From assembly GCF_016863635.1 (NCBI RefSeq), contig NZ_BOPG01000012.1, forward strand, positions 558,001 through 622,000: a DNA stretch of 64,000 bases, written 5' to 3'. Source of the DNA: Virgisporangium aurantiacum (GTDB lineage: Bacteria; Actinomycetota; Actinomycetes; Mycobacteriales; Micromonosporaceae). A program made the translations under genes and the position numbers. Below, in pieces: positions 8,736 through 15,676 of this stretch. The notes below the pieces were generated by a model that saw nothing but the letters and a program-made list of their open reading frames with translations, had not been told where the DNA came from and did not search any database. How positions within the stretch are numbered: the first letter of the stretch is position 1; every line of letters starts with the position of its first letter.

Positions 8736-9608
8736 TCAGACACGGGCCGGTGCCAGCAGCGAGTCGGTGATGCTGCCGTCGACGAACAGGTGCTCCCAGG
8801 TGCCGCCGCCCTTGAAGGTCGGTATCCACTGCCGGGCCAGCAGGGCGCGCATCCCGGGGGCCGACTCGGTGAACTCCATGAGCTCCTCGTAGGCGTCCAA
8901 CGAGGACAGGTGGATGAGCAGGTGCAGGCGGTCCTGGCGGCCCCACATCTCCTCGAAGAGGAACGCGGTGGCCCGCCCGACGAACGCCTCGTTGACGGCG
9001 CCGGCCCACTCGTAGAGGAACACCCGCGCCTCGTCCCGGACGGCGTACCGGGCCTGTCCGACGCGGTGCAGCGTCAGGGCCGAGTTCGCCGAGTGCAGCA
9101 GCCGGTCGGCGGGCACGGTGGTCTGGAACCGGGCCGCGGGTTGAAAGGTGTCACCGTGGTCGTCATCATCAGCGTGGCCGACGCCGTGCTGCGGGCACAT
9201 CACCGTCTCGCTGATGCTGCCCTCGACGAAGATGCGTTCCCAGCCGCCGCCGCCCTTGGTGGGCAACCGGTCCAGGTCGGTGATCTCGCGCCACTTGGCG
9301 TCGTGGTCGACCTTGTCGAGCAGCCGGCCGTAGTCGTTGGGCTGCTTCAGGTGCAGGATCCAGTGCAGCCGGTTGTGGACGCCGATCACCTCTTCGTAGA
9401 GGAACACCGAGACGTACCCGACGTCGCCGGCGTTGATCAGCTCCACCAGTTGCCGGCCGAACTGCAGCCCCTCGGCCCGGAACTCGTACTTGATCAGGCC
9501 GCTGCGGTGCACGATGAAGCCCGCGTTCCCGGTGTGCAGCACGCGGTCCAACGGCACGCTGCTCTGCAGGTGCGCCAGCCGCGGCGCGGCGCCGACGTCC
9601 GTGGTCAT
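8736..9608 (-). CDS. Protein of unknown function with an internal duplication (probably DUF6039)
   Basis: This 290-residue protein is built from two homologous halves of about 130 residues. Each begins with a VP.DR.LH..N segment, continues through FLYEE or FLFEE and an RLH..IHL strand, and ends with GGGxWExxFVxGSI(S/T). The duplication is visible by eye. I think it belongs to DUF6039, a family without known function, and the beta-rich layout suggests a ferredoxin-like or dimeric alpha/beta-barrel fold. The start ATG at 9608 overlaps the carrier protein stop (ATGA), so it is co-translated with the carrier and the hydrolase. That context suggests a role on a carrier-bound intermediate, or as an accessory to loading. 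No catalytic residues are recognisable. Confidence 0.75.
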   Translation of the reverse strand: MTTDVGAAPRLAHLQSSVPLDRVLHTGNAGFIVHRSGLIKYEFRAEGLQFGRQLVELINAGDVGYVSVFLYEEVIGVHNRLHWILHLKQPNDYGRLLDKVDHDAKWREITDLDRLPTKGGGGWERIFVEGSISETVMCPQHGVGHADDDDHGDTFQPAARFQTTVPADRLLHSANSALTLHRVGQARYAVRDEARVFLYEWAGAVNEAFVGRATAFLFEEMWGRQDRLHLLIHLSSLDAYEELMEFTESAPGMRALLARQWIPTFKGGGTWEHLFVDGSITDSLLAPARV

Positions 9609-9862
9609 CCCGCCACCCCCTCGGCGGCCAGAGCGTGGACCCGTGCGGCCAGCCGGGCCGGGGTCGGATCCTTGAACAGGTCGGCCAGCCGCAGCGAGAT
9701 CCCGGTCCGCTGCTCCAACCGGTCCAGCAGCACCATGCCGAGCAGCGAGTGGCCGCCCTCGACGAAGAAGTTCGAGTCGGGGGTGAACGCGTCGGGGCCG
9801 CGCAGGCCGTCGTCGAGCAGTTCGCGCCACAGGGCCACGAGGTCGTCCACGAGGTTGTCCAT
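9605..9862 (-). CDS. Stand-alone peptidyl carrier protein
   Basis: This 85-residue carrier protein has the phosphopantetheine attachment motif GGHSL with Ser39. The GGHS context is that of NRPS peptidyl carriers rather than acyl carriers. An AAGGAGA ribosome site stands before ATG 9862. It sits between a Cys-nucleophile hydrolase gene and the duplicated unknown protein, so an aminoacyl thioester on this carrier is probably handed on by that hydrolase. Which adenylation domain charges it is not clear. The only free one in the window is the A-PCP-TE protein at 44159. Confidence 0.85.
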   Translation of the reverse strand: MDNLVDDLVALWRELLDDGLRGPDAFTPDSNFFVEGGHSLLGMVLLDRLEQRTGISLRLADLFKDPTPARLAARVHALAAEGVAG

Positions 9863-9872
9863 CGGGTTCTCC

Positions 9873-10691
9873 TTACTCGGTCAAGAGATCGGCGACGGCC
9901 CGCGCGGTGAGCGGGCTGCGCATCAGGTCGGTGTGCGAGACGTCGAGGTAGCGCGCGGAGGCGACGAGGCCGGCGCGGTCCGCGGGAGGCACCGAGCGCA
10001 GCCCGATCCCGGGAGTGGCGCAGTTGACGGCGTGCGCGGTCGGCCACCGCGCGGGCAGGTCGATCGCCGCCGCGAGCCAGTGCAGGTACGAACCGGCCAG
10101 GCCGACGAACTCCGTCACGCGCGACCCGGGCAGCCCGACCCGTTCGCACGCGGGTGCGACGACGTCGTGGCACAGGTCCCGCAACCGCGCGGCCAGCGCG
10201 AGCGGCGGCGATGACGCGGCGACGCTGTCCTCCCCCGCCCGCAGGGCCGCCGCCACCTCGTCCGGCGCGAGGACGGACGCGAAGCGGTTCACCCGCTCGC
10301 GGTAGAAGTCGAGCATCATCGCGGGCGTGGCCGGCTCCGGGTCGAGCAGCACGAGCCGGGGCCGCGGCTGCCGGGCCGCGATCCGGTCGGCGATCATCCC
10401 GGCGTAGACGCTGCCGGAGCAGAACCCGAGGACGGCCCGCACCGGAAGAGTGGCCAGGGCACCGGCCCACCGCTCGACGTGCGCGGCACCGTCCATTCCG
10501 GACTCCGCGCCGAACGCCGGTGGAGCGCTCTCCCAGACACTGAAACCCGGTGGCAGCAAAGAGACAAGGTCGGTGAACGTCGCGATCGGACGCCCAGCGG
10601 ACGCGAAGTCGCACGCCACGACGAGCTCGCCAGGCTGGGACAGCGCGGTCCACCCGACCGGAACCGCTTGTTCCACAAGGTTTTCGGTCAT
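9873..10691 (-). CDS. Thioesterase-like alpha/beta hydrolase with a Cys nucleophile (possible acyltransferase)
   Basis: This 272-residue protein has a thioesterase-like fold. Its nucleophile elbow is GFCSG, with Cys91 in the place normally taken by Ser. A possible catalytic His is seen near the C-terminus in VSHTDLM. Cys in this position is known for aminoacyl-shuttling enzymes such as SyrC and CmaE, which move aminoacyl groups between carrier proteins rather than hydrolysing them. The adjacent PCP gene fits that role. Simple proofreading hydrolysis is the alternative. It follows the Crp-type regulator gene by 13 bases. Confidence 0.7.
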   Translation of the reverse strand: MTENLVEQAVPVGWTALSQPGELVVACDFASAGRPIATFTDLVSLLPPGFSVWESAPPAFGAESGMDGAAHVERWAGALATLPVRAVLGFCSGSVYAGMIADRIAARQPRPRLVLLDPEPATPAMMLDFYRERVNRFASVLAPDEVAAALRAGEDSVAASSPPLALAARLRDLCHDVVAPACERVGLPGSRVTEFVGLAGSYLHWLAAAIDLPARWPTAHAVNCATPGIGLRSVPPADRAGLVASARYLDVSHTDLMRSPLTARAVADLLTE

Positions 10692-10704
10692 CGTCGTGTC
10701 CCGT

Positions 10705-11523
10705 TCAGAACGCCGCGGGACGGAACCGCGTCACGACGGCCATCGGGTTCACCCGGCGCGGGCCGGCACCGGCGGGGCCGGCGGCCGGACCCGACGGCGC
10801 CGGTCCCACCGACGGGCGGGGCACGCTGACGGCCGGGTGATCACCGACGATGAACGCGTCGAGCCGTTGCTCGTGCAGGGCGAGGAAGCAGTCCCGCCGC
10901 CGGGCCACCAGTCCCGCCTGCCGGAAGTTCTTCAGGAAGTAGCCGACCCGGGAGCGCGTCGTGCCCACCATGCCGGCGAGCTCGTCCTGCGTGATGCGCT
11001 CCTCGATCCGCAGAATGTGGCCGTCGCGCCGGCCGAGCTTGCGACCGAGGTGCAGCAGGATCGCGGCCAGCCGGTGCTCGCTGTCGACGGTTACCAGATA
11101 GGCGATCATCTGTTGTTGTTCGTACATTCGACGGGCCATGTACTTCACGAACTCGTGTCGGAAAGACGTGTCCGCCATGGCGGCCAGGACCTTGGCCGCG
11201 GAAACCCGGCGCAGCACGGCCGGGGTCATCGCCGTGACGGTGTCCCGGCGCTCCGTACCGAGGAGGCACAGCTCTCCGAACACATCGTCAGTTGTAAATA
11301 TGTTGAGCAGGCATTCCTTGCCGTCCGCGGATGGTGCCACGGCTTTCAACTGACCCTGTTCGATCAGATAGATGCTGCGGTCGCCGTCGAGACAGCTGTA
11401 CACGACGTCCCGGCGGGACACCTTCAATGTGGACGCCCCCAGCGTCCCGGCCGCGATGAGGCGACGGAGGTCCGCGCCCACCCCGAGGGGCGCCGGCGCC
11501 GAAGCCTGTGTGGCGACTGCCAT
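10705..11523 (-). CDS. Crp/Fnr-family transcriptional regulator, LnmO-like
   Basis: This 272-residue regulator starts at ATG 11523 after a GGAGGAGAG ribosome site. Residues about 20-140 form a cyclic-nucleotide-binding-type beta barrel (IYLIEQGQLKAV, FGELCLLG). Residues about 170-235 form a winged helix with ITQDELAGMVGTTRSRVGYF as the recognition unit. A Pro/Gly/Ala-rich tail follows. The leinamycin cluster is known to be controlled by the Crp-type activator LnmO, so this is the likely pathway regulator. Residues that would bind cAMP are not obvious. Candidate target sites are the dyads in the divergent regions at 12164-12179 and 40281-40368. Confidence 0.85.
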   Translation of the reverse strand: MAVATQASAPAPLGVGADLRRLIAAGTLGASTLKVSRRDVVYSCLDGDRSIYLIEQGQLKAVAPSADGKECLLNIFTTDDVFGELCLLGTERRDTVTAMTPAVLRRVSAAKVLAAMADTSFRHEFVKYMARRMYEQQQMIAYLVTVDSEHRLAAILLHLGRKLGRRDGHILRIEERITQDELAGMVGTTRSRVGYFLKNFRQAGLVARRRDCFLALHEQRLDAFIVGDHPAVSVPRPSVGPAPSGPAAGPAGAGPRRVNPMAVVTRFRPAAF

Positions 11524-11578
11524 GTTCTCTCCTCCCAGCGCGCCGCCCACCCGCGGCGTGCCCGGCCGACCCGGTCGG

Positions 11579-11863
11579 TCAGGCGCGCTCGCGTCGCCAC
11601 ACCCGGAAGCCGTCGAACCGGACCTGGGCGAACTCGACGGCGACCGCCGCGCCGATGGACCGGGCCAGACGTCGGGCATCGTCGACGTCGTGCGCCAATG
11701 CGAAAATCACGAAGTAGATGTCGATGGAAATCGTTCGGACGACGACGTGTTCGATCTGCCGTCCCGCCCGGGTCCCGTTGAGCCGAACACTCGCTTCCAT
11801 GACCTCGACCGACGGCAATATTCCCGTTTCGGTCGGAATGAAGCGGAGCTCGACCGCGTACAT
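11579..11863 (-). CDS. Small hypothetical protein, 94 residues
   Basis: I do not recognise a family. The 94-residue product alternates predicted beta strands and helices (MYAVELRFIP, QIEHVVVRTISIDIYFVIF, DDARRLARSIGAAVAVEF), as in a small ferredoxin-like fold. It is soluble and ends with a basic tail. The ATG at 11863 follows the stop of an upstream 51-residue ORF by six bases, and the Crp-type regulator gene starts 55 bases further on. It is therefore probably part of a peptide-small protein-regulator transcript. Consistent codon usage supports a real gene. Confidence 0.6.
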   Translation of the reverse strand: MYAVELRFIPTETGILPSVEVMEASVRLNGTRAGRQIEHVVVRTISIDIYFVIFALAHDVDDARRLARSIGAAVAVEFAQVRFDGFRVWRRERA

Positions 11864-11869
11864 GCGGTG

Positions 11870-12025
11870 CTATTTCCTGTCGCTATTGACAGGCGTCTTA
11901 TGCGGGGCCGACATTCCCCATTCCCAACCTTCGGGTACGGGCGGAGGACCGGGCGGTGGCTCGGGAATGACGACAGTGAGCACCGACATCGCGAAAAGCG
12001 CAGCAACTACCCGTCGAACAGACAT
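11870..12025 (-). CDS. Putative secreted or membrane-anchored 51-residue peptide
   Basis: This short frame begins at ATG 12025 after a well-spaced AAGGGG ribosome site and stops six bases before the start of the 94-residue gene. The N-terminus is MSVRRVV followed by a hydrophobic run of about 15 residues, which looks like a signal peptide or membrane anchor. It is followed by a proline-rich segment (PEPPPGPPPVPEGWEWG) and a short polar tail. The ribosome site, signal-like start and tight spacing argue for a real gene. No family is recognised. A secreted peptide signal is possible, but it could be a chance ORF. Confidence 0.45.
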   Translation of the reverse strand: MSVRRVVAALFAMSVLTVVIPEPPPGPPPVPEGWEWGMSAPHKTPVNSDRK

Positions 12026-12359
12026 GGTCGACCCCTTGAATTAAGCGTGGAGAATTATTGAAAGCGGCGATTCCGCTGGGCCGGCCCCTGGTTCGCTTCG
12101 CTATGCACAGCCTGCCGTCGTCAAGGCCCCGTGTCTGCATTTTCCGCGGCGCAGAGGATGTCATGGCACCTTGGTGCCAAACCTCGCATCCCCGCTCCCC
12201 GGGCGGTCCGCGGGCGCCGAAGTCGTTGTTCGCACAGCGAAGGCGGCCGGATCGGCGCGGCATTCCCGATCGGGCAGGTAGGTCGAAGCAAATGGACCCC
12301 CGATTGTGAGAAGTCAATGCCGGGCGCATACTTGGGGTCTGAGACGGGAGGATGCCAGG
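12026..12359. promoter_or_regulatory. Divergent intergenic region between the small-peptide/Crp operon and the LuxR gene
   Basis: This 334-base gap separates two divergently read regulator units and should hold both promoters. The part next to the minus-strand operon is the most A+T-rich DNA in the neighbourhood (AATAATTC around 12045-12060), a plausible -10 area. It also holds the perfect 7+7 dyad at 12164-12179. For the plus-strand gene, GGGAGGA ends about seven bases before the chosen GTG start. No convincing coding frame was found in the gap. Confidence 0.5.
12164..12179. promoter_or_regulatory. Operator-like perfect inverted repeat
   Basis: TGGCACC-tt-GGTGCCA is a perfect 7-base inverted repeat with a two-base spacer, located between the divergent Crp and LuxR units. 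A dimeric regulator could bind here. Which one is unknown. Confidence 0.4.
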
Positions 12360-13391
12360 GTGGGTCGGTCCTTGTTCCCAACGAATGCGAATTCATCGGG
12401 GGATGAGGAGGACCGCCCTCGTCCCGACGATGGCCTGGTGACCACGGCCTACAATCTTCTGCTGCAGAGACCGGGGCTCGACCTCGCCCAGTTCGCCGAG
12501 GAACTCGGGTGCGACGCCGAGTTCGCCACCGCCATTCTCGACCGGTTGGTCGACCTCGCCCTCCTGCATCGCCGGTCCGACGAGGTCGGCATGCTGGTCG
12601 CGGTCAGCCCGATAGTCGCGATGCAGCACCTGATCGCACGCGAACAGCTGCTGCTGCACGAACGACACGATTTCCTGCAACGCAGCCACGACACGTTTAC
12701 GTCTATTTTGCGGAGCTATTCCACAACAACTGAGTTCGAAAGTCCCGAACCCGACATAGAGCAATTGACCGATTTGCGAGCGGTCCGCCGGCGGCTCGAG
12801 GAGCTGGCCATGTCGGCCCGCACCGAGGTGCTGTCGTTCAGCCCGTCGGCCTACAACCCCACCGCGACCCGCGACGCCAGCCGCCCGCTCGACATGGCGA
12901 TGCTCGACCGCGGCGTCCGGATGCAGACCCTCTACCTCGACACGCTCGCGTTCGAGCCGGCCGGGCTGGAGTACGCGCTGACGCTCGTGAACGCCGGCGC
13001 CGACGTCCGGCTGGTGCCAGCGCTGCCGATGCGGCTCATCCTCGTCGACGGGGAGACGGCCATCGTGCCCCGCGATCCCGACGACGACACGGCCGGCGCG
13101 CTCATCGTCCCGCATTCCGGGCTCGTCACGGCGCTGCACGCGTTGTTCATGTCGTACTGGAAGCAGGGCCGTCCGCTGACGGCCGACGGCGACTCCGACG
13201 CGGGCGCCCGCACCGCCGACCGGGCGGTCCTGCGCCTGCTCGCCACCGGCGCCAAGGACGAGGCGATCGCCCGCCAGCTCGGCATGTCGGTGCGCACCGT
13301 GCGGCGCATCGTCGCCGACATCATGGTCCGGGCGGAGGTCGATTCCCGGTTCGCGCTCGGTGCCTACGCCACGGCGCACAACTGGATCTGA
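12360..13391 (+). CDS. LuxR-type transcriptional regulator with winged-helix N-terminus
   Basis: This 343-residue protein is read from GTG 12360, chosen because GGGAGGA precedes it by about seven bases. A GTG at 12306 lacks a ribosome site. The first 70 residues look like a TrmB/winged-helix unit (LDLAQFAEELGCDAEFATAI). The middle is a sensor-like region without a recognised ligand site. The C-terminus is a LuxR helix-turn-helix (AKDEAIARQLGMSVRTVRRI). It is the only plus-strand gene on the left of the cluster and converges on the type II thioesterase gene, overlapping its 3' end by 28 bases. It is probably a second pathway regulator. Confidence 0.82.
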   Translation: MGRSLFPTNANSSGDEEDRPRPDDGLVTTAYNLLLQRPGLDLAQFAEELGCDAEFATAILDRLVDLALLHRRSDEVGMLVAVSPIVAMQHLIAREQLLLHERHDFLQRSHDTFTSILRSYSTTTEFESPEPDIEQLTDLRAVRRRLEELAMSARTEVLSFSPSAYNPTATRDASRPLDMAMLDRGVRMQTLYLDTLAFEPAGLEYALTLVNAGADVRLVPALPMRLILVDGETAIVPRDPDDDTAGALIVPHSGLVTALHALFMSYWKQGRPLTADGDSDAGARTADRAVLRLLATGAKDEAIARQLGMSVRTVRRIVADIMVRAEVDSRFALGAYATAHNWI

Positions 13392-14158
13392 CCCGCGGCG
13401 CGCTGCACGTCCTGTCGCACCGCGGCGAGCACGTCGGCGCGCCCGTCCTTGAGATAGAAGTGGTCGCCGTCGAAGACCCGCATCGTGAACTCGCCGCCGG
13501 TCTCCTCGTGCCAGCCGAGCAGTTCGCGGTGGTTCACCTCCGGGTCGGCGGCGCCCATGTAGGCCGCCACCGGGCAGTGCAACCGCGGCCCCGGAAGCGG
13601 TTGGTACCACTCGTTCAGCTCGAAGTCGGCCCGCAACGGCGGCAGCAGCGCGCGCAGCAACGCCGACTCCTGCAACACCTCCGGCGGCGTCCCGCCGAGC
13701 CCGCCGATCTCGCGGAGGAACTCGGCGTCGGGCAGCGTCGAGAAGAGACGCCGGTTGGTCGGCAGGCGGGGCGCGCGGCGTCCCGACACGAGAACCGCCG
13801 CCGGGCCTTCGGCAAAACCCATATGGGACGCACGTGAGCGCGCGAGCCGCCGGCCCACCTCGTACGCGAGCACCGCTCCCATGCTGTGCCCGAAGAGGAC
13901 GTAGGGCCGGTCGAGGTGGGGCAGCAGGGCCGCGCACAGGGGGTCCAGCACCTGCTCGATCCGCCGCGCCGGCGCTTCCCGGATGCGCGACTCGCGACCC
14001 GGCAGCAGCACCGGTCGCACGTCGATCTCCGGCGCGAGAGCGGCCCGCCAGCGCCGGAAGAACGCCGGCCCGCCGCCGGCGTGCGCGAAGCAGAACAGCC
14101 GCACGGCCGGATCGGCAAGGGCCGGCACCGGCTCGACGATCCACCGTTCCCCGGTCAT
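13364..14158 (-). CDS. Type II thioesterase, LnmN-like
   Basis: This 264-residue alpha/beta hydrolase has the editing-thioesterase pattern: FAHAGGG near residue 25, nucleophile elbow GHSMG with Ser92, and C-terminal GDHF with the catalytic His. Such enzymes free PKS/NRPS carrier proteins from misprimed or stalled acyl groups. ATG 14158 overlaps the stop of the decarboxylating KS gene (ATGA), so it is the last gene of the long minus-strand operon. Unlike the three Cys-type hydrolases in this cluster, it has the normal Ser. Confidence 0.88.
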   Translation of the reverse strand: MTGERWIVEPVPALADPAVRLFCFAHAGGGPAFFRRWRAALAPEIDVRPVLLPGRESRIREAPARRIEQVLDPLCAALLPHLDRPYVLFGHSMGAVLAYEVGRRLARSRASHMGFAEGPAAVLVSGRRAPRLPTNRRLFSTLPDAEFLREIGGLGGTPPEVLQESALLRALLPPLRADFELNEWYQPLPGPRLHCPVAAYMGAADPEVNHRELLGWHEETGGEFTMRVFDGDHFYLKDGRADVLAAVRQDVQRAAGQIQLCAVA

Positions 14159-15417
14159 GACGGTGCTCCGTTTCTCGCCACCACGACGCTCGTGTTGAAG
14201 CCGCCGAAGCCGAACGCGTTCGACAGCGCGAAGTCCACGTCGGTGTCCCGCGCCACCGGGCCGACGAACCGGCTGGTGTCGTCGAGCGGGCGGGTCAGGC
14301 CGGCGTTGGGATGCAGGAAGCCGTGCCGCAGCTGGACGAGCGTCGCCACCGCCTCCACGACGCCGGCCGCGCACAGGCAGTGCCCGACGAGTCCCTTGGT
14401 GGAGTTCAGCCACGGCGTCGCCGCGCCGAACACCTCGCGGATCGCGCGCGCCTCGGTCTCGTCGCCGATCCGCGAGCCGGTCCCGTGGGTGTTGACGTAG
14501 CCGACGCGGTCCGGGGCGAGCCGGGCGTGGCGCAGCGCCGCGGCCATCACGGTCGCCTCGGCCGCGACGCTCGGCTCGGCGAGCCGGGTGGCGTCGAGCC
14601 GTTGGGCGTAGCCGGCGATGTGGCCCAGCGCCGGCACGCCGCGCTCGGCGGCCGACTCCGGGCTCTCCAGGACGAGACAGGCGGCGGCCTGACCGGGCAC
14701 GAACCCCTCCCGGTCGACGTCGAACGGCCGGCACGTCGTGGTCGCCATCGCGCCGAGGTTGTAGAAGCTCTGCCGCTCCATGCCCGACAGGTCGGTGAGC
14801 GCGCCGAGCACGAGGCACACGTCGACGGCGCCGGACGTCACCAGGCGCATGCCGTTGATGATGGCCACGTTGCCGCTCGCCGAGGCGCCGCCGACGGTGT
14901 AGCCCTCGCCGGTGACGCCGAGCACCTCGCTCACCGTGCCGACGTGGTCGGTGTCGAGGAAGTGCAGGGCGTAGCGGGCCGGCAGGTGCACCGGGCTGGT
15001 CTCGTAGCGGGGCTGGACGTCGTCGGCGTACCGGCCGCCGAGGTTGTGCCCGGCCACCACGATGCCGACCCGGTCGCTCGGCACCGCCTTGCGGTGCAGG
15101 GCCGCGCGGTCCCAGCCCTCCAGCGCCACGACGACGGCCGCCCGCACCGCCAGCGGGGCCCGGGCGGCCACCCGGATCGCGGTGCGGCGCAACGGCTCCG
15201 GCAGGTCGGTGCGGGCGGCCACGGCGGCGACGACGTCGAACCCGGCGAGATCGGCGCTGACCCGGGGGCTGAGCCCGTCCTCGGTTTCCGGCCGCAGCCC
15301 GATGCCGACCGTGCCGGCGCGCAGCGCCCGCCGGAACCCGTCCGTGTCGCCGGCCGTCGCGCACAGCACGCCCGTTCCGGTGACGGCGACCCGGTCGGCC
15401 GGTCGGTCCTTGTTCAC
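14155..15417 (-). CDS. Decarboxylating ketosynthase of a beta-branching (HCS) cassette, Cys replaced by Ser
   Basis: This 420-residue stand-alone ketosynthase starts at GTG 15417, overlapping the ACP stop. The active-site segment reads GGASASGN, with Ser179 where an elongating KS has Cys. The two His motifs (NTHGTGS and LVGHCLCAAG) are kept. This is the known pattern of the KS that decarboxylates malonyl-ACP to acetyl-ACP for HMG-CoA-synthase-like beta-branching in trans-AT systems. The next genes upstream are the donor ACP and the HCS itself. The leinamycin cluster relies on LnmK instead, so having this KS as well as an LnmK homologue is unusual. Confidence 0.85.
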   Translation of the reverse strand: MNKDRPADRVAVTGTGVLCATAGDTDGFRRALRAGTVGIGLRPETEDGLSPRVSADLAGFDVVAAVAARTDLPEPLRRTAIRVAARAPLAVRAAVVVALEGWDRAALHRKAVPSDRVGIVVAGHNLGGRYADDVQPRYETSPVHLPARYALHFLDTDHVGTVSEVLGVTGEGYTVGGASASGNVAIINGMRLVTSGAVDVCLVLGALTDLSGMERQSFYNLGAMATTTCRPFDVDREGFVPGQAAACLVLESPESAAERGVPALGHIAGYAQRLDATRLAEPSVAAEATVMAAALRHARLAPDRVGYVNTHGTGSRIGDETEARAIREVFGAATPWLNSTKGLVGHCLCAAGVVEAVATLVQLRHGFLHPNAGLTRPLDDTSRFVGPVARDTDVDFALSNAFGFGGFNTSVVVARNGAPS

Positions 15418-15650
15418 CGGACGTGCCGACGGAACAGTTCCGCGAGGGTGCCGATGTCGCGCACCGGGCCGAACTCCGCCACCGGGACGCTGATCTCCAG
15501 CGCCTCCATCGTCAGCGTGACGACCTCGGCCCGGTCGATGCTGTTGCAGCCGAGCTCGGTCAGCGACCGGTCGGGCGCGACGAGCGTGGGGTCGAGGTCC
15601 GGCAGGACCACGCAGACGTTGCGCCGGATGGTTTCCAGGACGGGGTCCAT
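15414..15650 (-). CDS. Donor acyl carrier protein of the beta-branching cassette
   Basis: This 78-residue ACP starts at ATG 15650 after an AGAGGAAGAG ribosome site. The in-frame ATG at 15686 lies inside the HCS gene and has no site. The attachment motif is ELGCNSIDRAE, Ser37, and the NSIDRAE context is that of HCS-cassette donor ACPs. It probably carries the acetyl group made by the adjacent KS. It is one of two donor-type ACPs flanking the HCS gene. Confidence 0.87.
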   Translation of the reverse strand: MDPVLETIRRNVCVVLPDLDPTLVAPDRSLTELGCNSIDRAEVVTLTMEALEISVPVAEFGPVRDIGTLAELFRRHVR

Positions 15651-15676
15651 GGCTCTTCCTCTCTTGCGGTTGGATC

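Noticed and set aside
12058..12309. Short plus-strand frame in the divergent regulator region
   Set aside because: No ribosome site, Arg/Pro-rich composition and overlap with dyad symmetry. It is more likely regulatory DNA.
12306..12359. Upstream GTG start for the LuxR-type gene
   Set aside because: No ribosome site precedes 12306, while GGGAGGA stands at the right distance before GTG 12360.
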